The notes beneath the pieces are model-generated. The model worked only from the letters and a program-made list of their open reading frames with translations, ran no database searches and was not told the origin of the DNA. This document shows, piece by piece, positions 8,692-17,851 of a DNA stretch of 64,000 bases. Source of the stretch: CAVUOA01 sp963742955 (GTDB lineage Bacteria > Bacteroidota > Ignavibacteria > Tepidaquicellales > OLB5); contig CAVUOA010000008.1 of the NCBI GenBank assembly GCA_963742955.1, positions 186,001 to 250,000 on the forward strand, given 5' to 3'. Both the position numbers and the translations under genes were made by a program. Numbering within the stretch: the stretch's first letter is position 1; every line of letters starts with the position of its first letter.

Positions 8692-9669
8692 ATGGTAAAA
8701 ATACTAGCAAATGACGGCATTGAAGCAGCCGCCCAGGAAAAATTAAAAGCGCATGGCTACGAAGTAGTCACCGATAAAGTAAAACAGGAAGACCTTGTTA
8801 AAGAATTGAACGAAAAAAAATATGACGCAATTCTTGTAAGAAGCGCAACTAAAGTACGTAAAGATATAATCGACTCATGCCCCTCTATTAAGCTTATCGG
8901 CAGAGGCGGCGTCGGTATGGATAACATCGACGTTGAGTATGCAAGAAGCAAAGGGATAGAAGTGGTTAATACGCCTGCAGCCTCCTCTCAGTCAGTAGCA
9001 GAGCTTGCATTTGCGCATTTATTCACCCTTACAAGAATGCTGCACGAATCTAACCGTTCTATGCCTTCTGAAGGCTTTTCAAATTTTCCGCAGCTTAAGA
9101 AAAAATACAGCAAAGGTATTGAAGTGAGCGGGAAGACAATCGGTATAATCGGATTCGGAAGAATCGGGCAAAAGGTTGCTAAGATGGCTCTGGGTCTCGG
9201 AATGAAAGTACTTGCTACAGACCCCATGATTTCCGAAGCTAAAATCGATGTTGAAATTTTCCAGCCGACTGAAGAAACCATTAAAGTTACTATTCCAATT
9301 AAAACAGTCCCGTTTGAAGAAGTGATTAAGAAGAGCGATTTTATCACATTTCATATTCCAATGCCGGCGGATAAGAAACCAATTATTACAGCTAAAGAAA
9401 TTGAGATGATGAAAGACGGTGTATTTATTATTAATGATGCCAGAGGCGGAATTATAGACGAAGCCGCTCTGCTCAACGGGCTAAAATCCGGAAAGGTTGC
9501 ATACGCAGGAATGGATGTATTCATAAATGAACCCACACCGAATCCTGAACTGCTCAAAATGCCGAATGTATCGCTTACTCCGCATGTTGGCGGCTCAACT
9601 GTTGAAGCACAGAACAGAATCGGGCTTGAGCTGGCTGATAAGATTATCGCACACTTTAATAATAATTAG
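8692..9669 (+). CDS. serA: D-3-phosphoglycerate dehydrogenase, short form without ACT domain
   Basis: Oxidises 3-phosphoglycerate with NAD to 3-phosphohydroxypyruvate, the first step of serine synthesis. The 325 residues contain the NAD-binding IGIIGFGRIGQKVA (150-163), catalytic Arg251 in NDARGGIIDEAAL and His298 in LTPHVGGST. The protein stops right after the catalytic fold. There is no C-terminal ACT or ASB domain, so serine feedback through an ACT domain is not expected. It lies between serC and the DUF1015 gene with short gaps (20 and 12 bp), supporting one transcript. Confidence 0.93.
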   Translation: MVKILANDGIEAAAQEKLKAHGYEVVTDKVKQEDLVKELNEKKYDAILVRSATKVRKDIIDSCPSIKLIGRGGVGMDNIDVEYARSKGIEVVNTPAASSQSVAELAFAHLFTLTRMLHESNRSMPSEGFSNFPQLKKKYSKGIEVSGKTIGIIGFGRIGQKVAKMALGLGMKVLATDPMISEAKIDVEIFQPTEETIKVTIPIKTVPFEEVIKKSDFITFHIPMPADKKPIITAKEIEMMKDGVFIINDARGGIIDEAALLNGLKSGKVAYAGMDVFINEPTPNPELLKMPNVSLTPHVGGSTVEAQNRIGLELADKIIAHFNNN

Positions 9670-9681
9670 AAAGAGAAAGTC

Positions 9682-10923
9682 ATGGCTATATTAAGAGCAT
9701 TTAAAGGTATACGTCCCGTAAAAGATAAAGTAAAACAAATTGCTTCAAAGCCATATGACGTATTAAATTCCGATGAAGCAAGAATCGAAGCAAAAGATAA
9801 TCCGTATTCATTTCTTCATGTAGTAAAGCCTGAAATAGACCTCTCTCCCGAAGTTGACCACTACTCCCCTCTTGTTTATGAGAAGGGCAGGGAAAATTTC
9901 TGCAAAATGGTGAATGAAGGACTGTTAACGAAAGAAGACAAAGAATGCCTGTATATCTATGCGTTAACAATGAACGGAAAACGGCAGGTTGGTCTTGTCG
10001 GCTGTGCCGGAGTTGAAGATTACCTGAACGGAATTATCAAAAAACATGAGCTGACAAGAAAAGTTAAAGAAGAAGACAGGATGAACCACATCCGTGTATC
10101 AAATATTAATGCAGAGCCTGTATTTTTTGCTTATCCGGATAATGCGGAAATTGATGAAATAATAAACAAAGTAATTTCAGAGAAAAGTGAGTATGATTTT
10201 GTTTCCGATGACGGTGTAAGGCATGAATTCTGGGTTATAAAAGATGATATTACTATAAATACAATTACGAATACCTTCAGTAACATTCCTTTCACGTATG
10301 TTGCTGACGGGCATCATAGGACTGCTGCTGCAGCGCTTGTTGGAAATGAAAGAAAGCTGAAGAACAAAAATCACAGAGGCGATGAGGATTATAATTTCTT
10401 CCTCGCTGTTCATTTTCCTGCCAGCCAGCTTACTATAATGGATTACAACCGTGTTGTTAAAGACATTAACGGCTTAAGTGAAGCTGAGTTTCTGCAGCAA
10501 CTTGAGGAGAACTTTACGACTGAAGAAAAAGGCGGCAAGGAATATAAACCTGATAAACTGCACAATTTCGGAATGTACATGAATAAGAAATGGTATTCGC
10601 TTACAGCTAAAAAAGGTATTTATAAGGAAAACGACCCTATTGACGTACTTGATGTGACAATTTTATATAAAAATGTGCTTCAGCCTATATTAAACATTGT
10701 TGATTTAAGAACCGATAAGCGGATTGATTTTATTGGCGGCATTAGAGGACTTGGTGAGCTTAAAAAGCGTGTAGATAGCGGAGAAATGAAAGCTGCCTTT
10801 GCTCTTTATCCTGTTTCGATGCAACAACTGATGGATATTGCGGATTCAGGTAACATTATGCCTCCCAAAACCACCTGGTTCGAACCGAAATTAAGAAGCG
10901 GTTTGATTGTGCATAAGATATAA
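9682..10923 (+). CDS. DUF1015 family protein of the serine operon
   Basis: A 413-residue protein. It matches DUF1015 in length, in the N-terminal FKGIRPVKDKV, in KPYDVLN, and in the strongly conserved ADGHHRTAAA (D209-R213). DUF1015 genes often neighbour serA/serC in Bacteroidota, Clostridia and archaea, but the family has no agreed function. The DGHHR box recalls the ParB/sulfiredoxin-fold serine kinases (SbnI, SerK), which suggests, as inference only, a phosphoserine or serine phosphotransfer role. It is last in the serC-serA operon and is followed by an intrinsic terminator. Confidence 0.85.
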   Translation: MAILRAFKGIRPVKDKVKQIASKPYDVLNSDEARIEAKDNPYSFLHVVKPEIDLSPEVDHYSPLVYEKGRENFCKMVNEGLLTKEDKECLYIYALTMNGKRQVGLVGCAGVEDYLNGIIKKHELTRKVKEEDRMNHIRVSNINAEPVFFAYPDNAEIDEIINKVISEKSEYDFVSDDGVRHEFWVIKDDITINTITNTFSNIPFTYVADGHHRTAAAALVGNERKLKNKNHRGDEDYNFFLAVHFPASQLTIMDYNRVVKDINGLSEAEFLQQLEENFTTEEKGGKEYKPDKLHNFGMYMNKKWYSLTAKKGIYKENDPIDVLDVTILYKNVLQPILNIVDLRTDKRIDFIGGIRGLGELKKRVDSGEMKAAFALYPVSMQQLMDIADSGNIMPPKTTWFEPKLRSGLIVHKI

Positions 10924-10941
10924 ACTTAATATTTTAAAATT

Positions 10942-10972
10942 AAAAGGCAGGATAAAAAATCCCGCCTTTTTT
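10942..10972 (+). terminator. Intrinsic terminator of the serine operon
   Basis: An 11-bp stem (AAAAGGCAGGA with TCCCGCCTTTT, one mismatch) closes an AT-rich loop and is followed by a T-run, 18 nt after the DUF1015 stop. Confidence 0.85.
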
Positions 10973-11006
10973 GTTTGAGTAAATAGATTTTAAAATCTGA
11001 ATTAAT

Positions 11007-11014
11007 TATCTTTG
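11007..11014 (+). promoter_or_regulatory. -7 element (TATCTTTG) before the OsmC-like gene
   Basis: TATCTTTG matches TANNTTTG and lies 27 nt before the ATG at 11042. No good TTG is found at the expected distance upstream, so this is a partial promoter call. Confidence 0.4.
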
Positions 11015-11041
11015 CATCCTCTAACTAAGAAAGGAAAAATT

Positions 11042-11548
11042 ATGGACTCCCAGGAACTTCGTTCACTTCAGTCACCGCTTAAAAACAAATATAAAGAAAA
11101 CCCGGAAGCTGCAATGGTCACTCTTAAAGCCAAAGGCAAACCCGGGGAAGGTATCACTTGTAAAATAGAAACCGGCATGGCATTATCTGTAGCAGGACTC
11201 CATCCTGCAACGGGCGGTGATGGATTTTCATTGTGTTCCGGAGATATGCTGCTTGATGCCCTTGTAGCATGTGCAGGTGTTACTTTAATGGCCGTTTCAA
11301 CATCGCTTGGTATTAAGCTGAAGGATTCGACAGTATATGCCGAAGGCGATATTGATTTCCGCGGTACACTGGCTGTTTCAAAAGAAGCTCCTGTAGGATT
11401 AAAGAATATTAGATTAAATTTTGAGATTGATACTGATGAAGATAAAGAGAAAATAGAAACTCTGATAAAACTTACAGAAAGATACTGCGTTGTTTATCAG
11501 ACACTAAAATCAGCACCTGAATTAACAACTGCTTATAAGATAAAATAA
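11042..11548 (+). CDS. OsmC/Ohr-like family protein
   Basis: About 168 residues from the ATG at 11042, which has AAAGGA 6 nt upstream. An in-frame TTG at 11012 is rejected because it overlaps the -7 promoter element. The segment LDALVACAGVTLMAVSTSLGI is the OsmC-type helix with its conserved cysteine, and TERYCVVYQTL near the C-terminus carries the second cysteine. OsmC/Ohr proteins reduce organic hydroperoxides with a Cys pair, but many OsmC-like members are uncharacterised. It stands alone between two terminator-like regions. Confidence 0.8.
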   Translation: MDSQELRSLQSPLKNKYKENPEAAMVTLKAKGKPGEGITCKIETGMALSVAGLHPATGGDGFSLCSGDMLLDALVACAGVTLMAVSTSLGIKLKDSTVYAEGDIDFRGTLAVSKEAPVGLKNIRLNFEIDTDEDKEKIETLIKLTERYCVVYQTLKSAPELTTAYKIK

Positions 11549-11563
11549 TAAGGCACATTTATT

Positions 11564-11608
11564 AAGATAGAATATCAAATAAAGATAGAATATCTAAAGA
11601 TAGAATAT
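11564..11608. repeat. Three copies of AAGATAGAATAT
   Basis: The 12-bp unit recurs at 11564, 11582 and 11597 (starts 18 and 15 bp apart) just after the OsmC-like gene. The rest of the 240-bp gap to the next gene is AT-rich with no clear element. It is too short and irregular for a CRISPR. Confidence 0.6.
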
Positions 11609-11788
11609 AATTGATAACTTCTTTTTATATATTTTTTTAATATATATCCTGTTATATTTTCATCATGAAATTAATAATGATTACTGTATCATGATGCTTC
11701 TTCAATTTGGGCGCTATCCTGGTAAATAATGCTGTTAGCTGAAGCCCTTCCCTGTAATTAATAATATTTCTCCAAATTCGCTTAATGC

Positions 11789-12532
11789 GTGATTATGATT
11801 ATTATGTGTCATTTAAGAAAATTTATTATAGCAATATCACTTCTGTTTTTGTTCTTCATAAATAATTCATACTCTCAGACTTTCAGCAAAATCGGAATAA
11901 AAACAGGATTTTTAACTTCCGGGCTTTCTACATTTAACCAGCACCCCCCCTATTCGTTCCAGAGAACTAATTTATATATTTATGACGAATCTGACTATTT
12001 TACTTATATAAATTTCGATATCGGAGTTTTTGCCGAACTGTTTAACTCAAATGAATTTTGCGTATCAACCGAACTGCATTACATGGTAAAAGGCGAAAAA
12101 GATAATGCCGTTTACACTCTGCCTAATCCTTTCACTTCATACACAGGAGATAATTATGAAAACGGAACGCTCAATGATAAAGCTGAATATTTGTCACTTC
12201 AGATTCTTCCGAGGTACAGAGCAGGTATTTCCGAAGACGGGAAGGATAACCTTTACTTGTTTGCCGGACCTACCTTTAACTTTTTAGTTAAAAATATGGG
12301 AGTCTATACCGAGCCCAAATACGTTGAAACCAGAAAGCCATTTGGAGATATTGGAGCTGCATTCGGTATAGGTTTTGAATTTGACAAAACCTATACTTTC
12401 GAGCTGAAACTGGATTACAGCATTACCGGTTCGTATGACTTCAAATACGACAATGACAGCATAACAAGAAGGTACAATGCTTTTTCTGTATTAGGCGGCG
12501 TTGCTTTGAGCCAGTTGTTTAAAAAGAATTAA
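11789..12532 (+). CDS. Outer-membrane beta-barrel protein (small porin-like), unknown function
   Basis: A secreted protein with a signal peptide (hydrophobic core FIIAISLLFLFFINN, probable cleavage after SYSQ). The mature part of about 215 residues has alternating hydrophobic strands rich in Tyr and Phe, typical of the small outer-membrane barrels frequent in Bacteroidota (the PorT/OmpW-like grouping). The start is ambiguous between GTG 11789 and ATG 11795 or 11804; ATG 11804 gives the most normal signal peptide. I cannot assign a substrate or partner. The PNGase F-like gene follows after 84 bp. Confidence 0.6.
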   Translation: MIMIIMCHLRKFIIAISLLFLFFINNSYSQTFSKIGIKTGFLTSGLSTFNQHPPYSFQRTNLYIYDESDYFTYINFDIGVFAELFNSNEFCVSTELHYMVKGEKDNAVYTLPNPFTSYTGDNYENGTLNDKAEYLSLQILPRYRAGISEDGKDNLYLFAGPTFNFLVKNMGVYTEPKYVETRKPFGDIGAAFGIGFEFDKTYTFELKLDYSITGSYDFKYDNDSITRRYNAFSVLGGVALSQLFKKN

Positions 12533-12616
12533 TTCGGTTATCAACTTTATTATTTTAATTCCTCCTCCTTTGATAAAATTTTGATTATTTTTCCGTAATT
12601 TATCACCGGAAATCTC

Positions 12617-14290
12617 ATGAAAAAATTCCCCTTACTCTTTTTATTATTCATTTTTACAATCCCTGTATTTTCCAAAGATGGTGATACTGTTGTTGTTCAA
12701 ACATTTACGTTCAATGATATTACAAAAAGGGCTGGTATCTTTAAATTCCCTGAGGGAAATCAACAATGGCAGAAGATTCTTATGGTGCGCACCCTAAAAT
12801 GCGATGTGCAGACTACACATGACCAGTATCCATGCGGTGAATGGGATTACCTTACTTACACTCTTGTTTACGTTCCTAAAGGAAATGATGATACAACAAA
12901 AGAAATATTTGAGCTTGAAAATTTCATTACCCCCTACGGAAAAAGACTCAGCTTAAACGGAGATAAAGGCTGGAGCTTTGTTTATGATGTAACAGATTAT
13001 GCCCCCCTTCTCAAGGGAAATGTGGAAATCTCCTCCGGCAACCAGCAGGAACTGCTCGATATGAAATTTTATTTTATTAAAGGAATCCCGCCGCGCGATG
13101 TATTAGGAATCGAAAACCTTTACCCGTGGGGAAAATATAATTACGGTGATTTAGCAGATAACAAAATACTTCAGCCGGAAAATATTTGTCTTCCATCTAA
13201 CGCAAAAGGATTTAAACTCAAAGCAAGAGTTTCGGGGCACGGACAGGTTGGTCCCTACAACTGCTGCGAATGGGATATGAAGATAATGAAATATACATGG
13301 GGTGATACACTGGGTCGTGAAGTACTCGGTTACTGGGTTCCCTGGAAAGACTGCGGGCGTAACCCTATATTTCCTCAGGGAGGTACCTGGCCCTTCGACA
13401 GAGCCGGGTGGTGCCCCGGTTCACCAGTTCAAACATTTGAATTCGATATATCAAATAAATTTAATCCCGGCGATACAATAACTAACTTCGATTATGAAAT
13501 TCAGCCTTATACCGATAACGGTGAAAAAGGAGGCGAATTCAGCAGCTCGCATCAGATTGTCTATTACGGCGCACCGAATTTTGAAAACGATGCTTGTATA
13601 GAAGATATTGTTGCACCTAATGTTTATGAAGGATATGGGAGGGATAATCCTATTTGCGGCAGCCCCAGAATAATTATAAAAAATACCGGTTCTAATCTTC
13701 TTCAGTCTCTTTATATATTGTATGGTTTAAAAAACGGAAAAAAATCAAAATACAAATGGAACGGACAGTTAAAGTTTCTTGAAATGCAGGAAATTTATCT
13801 GCCTGTCCCTTCCTGGAAGGGTGTTGAAGGAGACCCCGAATTTACTGTAGAAATATCAGAACCGAATAATTTGGCTGACCAGTACGAAGCCAATAACACA
13901 ATGTCTTCACAAGTTCCGCTCCCGCACGTAATGCCGGATAAATTTATTATACATATTGAAACTAATGACCTTGGCAGAGCAAAAGAAGACTCATACACTG
14001 TTACAGACGGTGAAGGCAAAGTAATTTACAAACGCGGCGCATTTAATGATGATGTCACTTATAACGATACAATGAGCCTGGCTTCGGGATGCTACACTTT
14101 TCTTTTGAGTGATAAACGCGAAGACGGTATGGTCAAACAGTGGTGGTATGCATATTATAACAAACCTGAAATGGTGGGAAAAAACGGTAAAATTCAGATT
14201 ATGACATTGGATAACAAAGTTTTGCAGGAATTGCCCTATGACTTCGGGCAGGAATTAAGGTTTTGCTTTAGAGTGGGAAGCTTTTATTAG
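12617..14290 (+). CDS. Secreted PNGase F-like peptide-N-glycosidase
   Basis: A 557-residue protein with a signal peptide (residues 1-19). It resembles peptide-N4-(N-acetyl-glucosaminyl)asparagine amidase F, which removes N-glycans from glycoproteins. Landmarks are CGEWDYLTYTLVYV (Asp77 corresponds to the catalytic Asp after Trp in PNGase F), FITPYG, SGHGQVGPYNCCEWD (207-220, a Glu in the second active-site strand) and CGRNPIFPQGGTWPFDRAG (246-264), the family's most distinctive stretch. After about residue 330 comes an extra region with a beta-sandwich module (SYTVTDGEGKV...GCYTFLLSD). No T9SS sorting domain is seen at the C-terminus, so its final location is unclear. The GT9 gene starts 8 bp downstream. 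Confidence 0.8.
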   Translation: MKKFPLLFLLFIFTIPVFSKDGDTVVVQTFTFNDITKRAGIFKFPEGNQQWQKILMVRTLKCDVQTTHDQYPCGEWDYLTYTLVYVPKGNDDTTKEIFELENFITPYGKRLSLNGDKGWSFVYDVTDYAPLLKGNVEISSGNQQELLDMKFYFIKGIPPRDVLGIENLYPWGKYNYGDLADNKILQPENICLPSNAKGFKLKARVSGHGQVGPYNCCEWDMKIMKYTWGDTLGREVLGYWVPWKDCGRNPIFPQGGTWPFDRAGWCPGSPVQTFEFDISNKFNPGDTITNFDYEIQPYTDNGEKGGEFSSSHQIVYYGAPNFENDACIEDIVAPNVYEGYGRDNPICGSPRIIIKNTGSNLLQSLYILYGLKNGKKSKYKWNGQLKFLEMQEIYLPVPSWKGVEGDPEFTVEISEPNNLADQYEANNTMSSQVPLPHVMPDKFIIHIETNDLGRAKEDSYTVTDGEGKVIYKRGAFNDDVTYNDTMSLASGCYTFLLSDKREDGMVKQWWYAYYNKPEMVGKNGKIQIMTLDNKVLQELPYDFGQELRFCFRVGSFY

Positions 14291-14298
14291 GATTTACT

Positions 14299-15361
14299 GT
14301 GCAAAATAGAGAAGCTAAATTTCTTAAACCCGAGAACGTTAAAAACATACTGGTTGTACGCAAACATAACCAGATTGGCGATATGCTTGTTTCTGCTTCC
14401 TATGTTTGCAGCATTGAAAAAAATCTTTCCGAAAGCAAAAATTACGCTTGTTATATCTCCCACCTATTATGATTTATTTTACAGTGAAATTAACCCTTAT
14501 GCCGATGACATTTTAATTTATAAAAAAGGCAGTCTGAAGAACATTTTGAAATTCTATAATAAGCTAAGGGAAAAAAAATACGAGATTGGGATTGTTCCTT
14601 CAACTGTAAAAATATCAGATACAAATCATTTAATTAATTTTCTTTCCGGAGCAAAAATCAGAGTTGGTGTAAAAAGCATAAACGGAAAGAAAAATAAGGC
14701 TGCTTTGCTTCTCAACGTGAAAAAAGATTTTAACTGGAAAAAAACACACCAGATAGAGAGAAATCTTGAAATTGTCAACCAAATAGGATGCAGCCTGAGT
14801 GAAGAAGAAACAAATTCTGTAAAAATTGAAATTTCAGCAGAAGATTTGGATTTCGCGGATAAGTTTTATAAAAACAATTTTCCCGATAACAGAGTGCCGG
14901 TTATAGCTTTTCACCCGGGAGCGGGAGAAATTTACAGGCTGTGGAAAACCGAAAATTTTATTGAGCTTATAAAAAGAATATATGATAAATATAAATGCGA
15001 ATATATTAATAACATCAGGAGCAATAGATAAAGACATGTTACAGATAAAATAAAAAATTCCGGAATGTTAGAGGAAATAAATATTGTTGTTGCAGAAGAC
15101 TTGACATTTAAAAGCTTGCTGCTGTTATTAAGAAAATCATCACTCTATATAACAAACAATACAGGAACACTTCACATGGCGCATTTCTCAGGTGCGAGTT
15201 CACTGGCCTATTTACAAAGACAGGCTAACGACTGGGCATACAAAAGTGAGAATGAAAATTATGTTTATGCAGAAAATATAAATGAAATAAAAGTTGAAGA
15301 TGTGTTTAATGAAGCATGCAGAATGATTGACTTTCATATTCCGTCTACAGGAACAAATTAA
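14299..15361 (+). CDS. GT9 (heptosyltransferase-like) glycosyltransferase, broken by three indels
   Basis: Reconstructed from the pieces 14299-14410, 14354-15031 and 15065-15361. It starts at GTG 14299 with NILVVRKHNQIGDMLVSAS, the GT9 N-terminal signature (ILVxRxxxxGDxLxxxP). It continues with FHPGAGEIYRLWKTENFIEL, the nucleotide-sugar-binding part, and ITNNTGTLHMAHFSG, the C-terminal signature. GT9 enzymes transfer heptose or related sugars to lipopolysaccharide core. Deleting one C near 14411 gives VSASMFAALKKIF. Between about 15003 and 15045 the frame leaves and returns (ILITSGAIDKDML is in the alternative frame). The 3' end overlaps the convergent pit gene by 17 bp. Confidence 0.8.
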
Positions 15362-16331
15362 TTAAAAGATAAGCAGCTGCGCCGCAGAGTCCCGAAAGCG
15401 GTATTGTTAGTATCCAGGCCCACACAATTTTACCTGCTACCCCCCACCTGACTGCGCTCATTCTTCTCGTGCTGCCTACCCCTACAATTGCGCCTGTTAT
15501 GGTATGTGTTGTGCTTACAGGTATTCCAAATAATGCTGTTCCTATTAAAGTAGTTGCTCCGGCAAATTCCGCGCAGAATCCGCCGATTGGTCTTAACTTG
15601 GTTATTTTCATTCCCATGGTCTTTACAATTCTCCATCCGCCGAACATTGTACCCATTGCAATAGCAAAATGGCAAATTAAAATTACCCATATCGGGATAT
15701 AGAATCTATCAATATATTTTGCAGCAAATAACACGCCCACTATAATACCCATTGTTTTCTGTGCATCATTGGTTCCGTGCCCAAAGCTGTAAAAACCTGC
15801 AGAAATCAGCTGAAGTCTTCTGAATAACTTATCAACTTTACGGGGTCTCTGATTCCTGACTATCCAGTTCGTAATTACCATATTGAAATATCCAAGTATT
15901 AAACCCATAAGAGGAGCAATTACTATGAAAGCTGCAATCTTTATCCATCCACTGAGTATAAGAGAACCAAAACCAAGTTTTAAAACTGCGGCACCTCCGT
16001 AACCGCCTATGAGTGCGTGAGATGAGCTCACCGGTATTCCGAAATACCAGGTTAGAAGATTCCAAACAATAGCTCCTATGAGCCCCGCCATAATTATATA
16101 AACATCAACGTGCTCTACATGAACAATGCCGTTTCCAATGGTCTTTGCAACATTCACCTCAAGTGTAAAAGCTGCAATGAAATTAAAAAAAGCAGCGAAT
16201 AAAACTGCTTTCTGAGGAGATAAAACCTGTGTGGATACTATTGTAGCAATTGAGTTAGCAGAATCGTGGAATCCGTTTAAAAAGTCAAATACTAAAGCTA
16301 TTAGAATTACAATCAGTACCAGTTCAAACAT
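15345..16331 (-). CDS. pit: PiT-family low-affinity inorganic phosphate transporter
   Basis: A 328-residue membrane protein of the inorganic phosphate transporter (PiT) family, taking up metal-phosphate with protons or sodium. Both family repeats are visible: NGFHDSANSIATIVST (19-34) and later SFGHGTNDAQKTMG, and GIPVSSSHALIG mirrors GIPVSTTHTITG. About ten transmembrane segments are predicted. The DUF47 gene lies 6 bp upstream, the normal Pit partner arrangement. It sits at the distal end of a ten-gene phosphate island, all on this strand. Confidence 0.93.
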   Translation of the reverse strand: MFELVLIVILIALVFDFLNGFHDSANSIATIVSTQVLSPQKAVLFAAFFNFIAAFTLEVNVAKTIGNGIVHVEHVDVYIIMAGLIGAIVWNLLTWYFGIPVSSSHALIGGYGGAAVLKLGFGSLILSGWIKIAAFIVIAPLMGLILGYFNMVITNWIVRNQRPRKVDKLFRRLQLISAGFYSFGHGTNDAQKTMGIIVGVLFAAKYIDRFYIPIWVILICHFAIAMGTMFGGWRIVKTMGMKITKLRPIGGFCAEFAGATTLIGTALFGIPVSTTHTITGAIVGVGSTRRMSAVRWGVAGKIVWAWILTIPLSGLCGAAAYLLINLFL

Positions 16332-16337
16332 ATATTA

Positions 16338-16955
16338 TCACACGTTTTTAATTAAAATTCCCTCTATCACAATTGTAGCAGTCTGGCATTTATCAACAGC
16401 TCTTTCAATGTTTTCAAGAAACTCCTTTTGCTTTATCAGCTCTTTGATGTCTTCTTCGTTCTCAAAGAGATGTGATACAGCTTCACGAAACATTGTATCG
16501 CCTTCTGTTTCAAGGTTTCTGATAGCAACCAGCTTTTCGAAAATCCCATCATAATCCTTTAATCCCTTAATAACTTCGGAAAGAATTTTTACCTGCTGGA
16601 GAAGTACATCCGATAACTGGTCTCCAAAAGGGATTTTATTTTTAATTTTATAAAAGTGAACCCTTACAGCAATTGCATTTATACTGTCTATAATATCATC
16701 AAGAGAATTTGCTAAAGCATATATATCTTCCCTGTCTATTGGAGTGATGAAAGTTTCGTTAAGCTCGTTGATTATTTTATGCGTAAGGTCATCGCATTTA
16801 TTTTCAATTAAATGGATTTTGCTTGAGTACTCGCCTAAGTTTTCGTGTTTAACAAGCATTTCATTAAGCAGCTGAGCTGATTCAAGAATGTTCATTGAAA
16901 GCTCATTGAGTATTTCAAAGAACTTTCGTTGTTTTGGTAAAAACTTTTTAAACAT
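16338..16955 (-). CDS. DUF47/PhoU-like Pit accessory protein
   Basis: A 205-residue all-helical PhoU-like protein (TIGR00153/DUF47 group), starting MFKKFLPKQRKFFEILNEL and containing IENKCDDLTHKIINEL and PIDREDIYALANSLDDIID, the DUF47 metal-binding pattern (ExxxD ... DREDI). These proteins are encoded next to Pit transporters and regulate them. pit begins 6 bp after its stop. A degenerate set of 11-bp-spaced repeats upstream (17118-17145) suggests its own PhoB-responsive promoter. Confidence 0.9.
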   Translation of the reverse strand: MFKKFLPKQRKFFEILNELSMNILESAQLLNEMLVKHENLGEYSSKIHLIENKCDDLTHKIINELNETFITPIDREDIYALANSLDDIIDSINAIAVRVHFYKIKNKIPFGDQLSDVLLQQVKILSEVIKGLKDYDGIFEKLVAIRNLETEGDTMFREAVSHLFENEEDIKELIKQKEFLENIERAVDKCQTATIVIEGILIKNV

Positions 16956-17117
16956 GAGTTACATTTTTATTTTTAAAAATGCAGAATGGAATGATTCATG
17001 CGCAATAAAGAAATGATTTTGGAACAAATATTGCGTTTGAATTATGTTAAAATGCTATAAAGAAATGAAAAATAAAAACCCAAAATTTTTAGGGTGAACT
17101 AAAAAAATGAATTTATT

Positions 17118-17145
17118 GGTTAAAATTGAGTTAAAATTCGATTAG
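17118..17145 (-). promoter_or_regulatory. Degenerate Pho box before DUF47-pit
   Basis: Three xxTTAA/xxTTAG units (plus-strand positions 17118, 17129, 17140) are in 11-bp register between phoU and the DUF47 gene. They match the TTAACA-N5 repeats at pstS and phoB in the core bases only, and no TAATTTTA element lies at the matching distance. Lower confidence than the other three sets. Confidence 0.4.
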
Positions 17146-17152
17146 GCTTAAT

Positions 17153-17833
17153 CTACTGTGGTTCCTCAGAACTAAAATCCTCCGCCTGGTGCCTTATAAT
17201 ATCACCGCTGCACAGGTAGATTACGTCTTCGGCCACGTTGGTGGCAGAATCTGCAATACGCTCTAGATTTTTTGACACATATTGTACACTAAAATAGTCT
17301 TTTGTCCTTCCGGGATGTTTTTCAATTGCGTTTATTGTTCTCTTGAGCATTTGTTTTGTCAGCATATCTATTTCATCATCAGATGCGCAAACTTCACGCG
17401 CCAGCTTAACATCAGTATTAACAAGCGCATCCAGGCTTTTCTTGACCATTGCTTGCGTTTTTTCTGCAATGGGTCCCAAATCAGCTACAAGGTCAATTTT
17501 CTCTTTTTTGGAAAGATAGCGCGCTCTTTTTGCAATATTTGCAGCAAGGTCTCCCATGCGCTCAAGGTCATTATTCATCTTGAGAACAGAAACAACAAAT
17601 CTAAGCTCTTTGGCTACAGGCTGATATAAAGCAAGTATTTTGAGGCATTCTTCTTCAATGACTATTTCAAGCGAGTCAATTTCACGGTCTTTTAAAATAA
17701 CTTCATTTGCTAAATCAGTATCCCTTCTTTCCAACGCAAGAATTGCACGCTGAATCTGTTCCTCAACAATTGCGCCAAGGCTCAGAACCAGTTTTTTTAA
17801 ATTTTCTATTTCTCTTTGCCAATAATGAAGCAT
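17153..17833 (-). CDS. phoU: Phosphate uptake regulator PhoU
   Basis: A 226-residue, two-repeat helical bundle that links the Pst transporter to PhoR and shuts off the Pho response when phosphate is plentiful. Typical segments are RDTDLANEVILKDREIDSLE, LALYQPVAKELRFVVSVLKM and DLERMGDLAANIAKRA, with the second repeat at DDEIDMLTKQ and KNLERIADSATNVAEDVIYL. The ExxxD metal motifs are intact. It is 18 bp from pstB, the usual pair. Confidence 0.94.
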   Translation of the reverse strand: MLHYWQREIENLKKLVLSLGAIVEEQIQRAILALERRDTDLANEVILKDREIDSLEIVIEEECLKILALYQPVAKELRFVVSVLKMNNDLERMGDLAANIAKRARYLSKKEKIDLVADLGPIAEKTQAMVKKSLDALVNTDVKLAREVCASDDEIDMLTKQMLKRTINAIEKHPGRTKDYFSVQYVSKNLERIADSATNVAEDVIYLCSGDIIRHQAEDFSSEEPQ

Positions 17834-17851
17834 CTCTATTTTCCTTTCGAA

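Noticed and set aside
11012..11041. TTG start 10 codons upstream in the OsmC-like gene
   Set aside because: The codons overlap the TATCTTTG promoter element, whereas ATG 11042 has a good ribosome binding site.
11564..11608. CRISPR-like periodic repeat
   Set aside because: Three 12-bp units with unequal 3-6 bp spacing; no spacers of CRISPR size and no cas genes.
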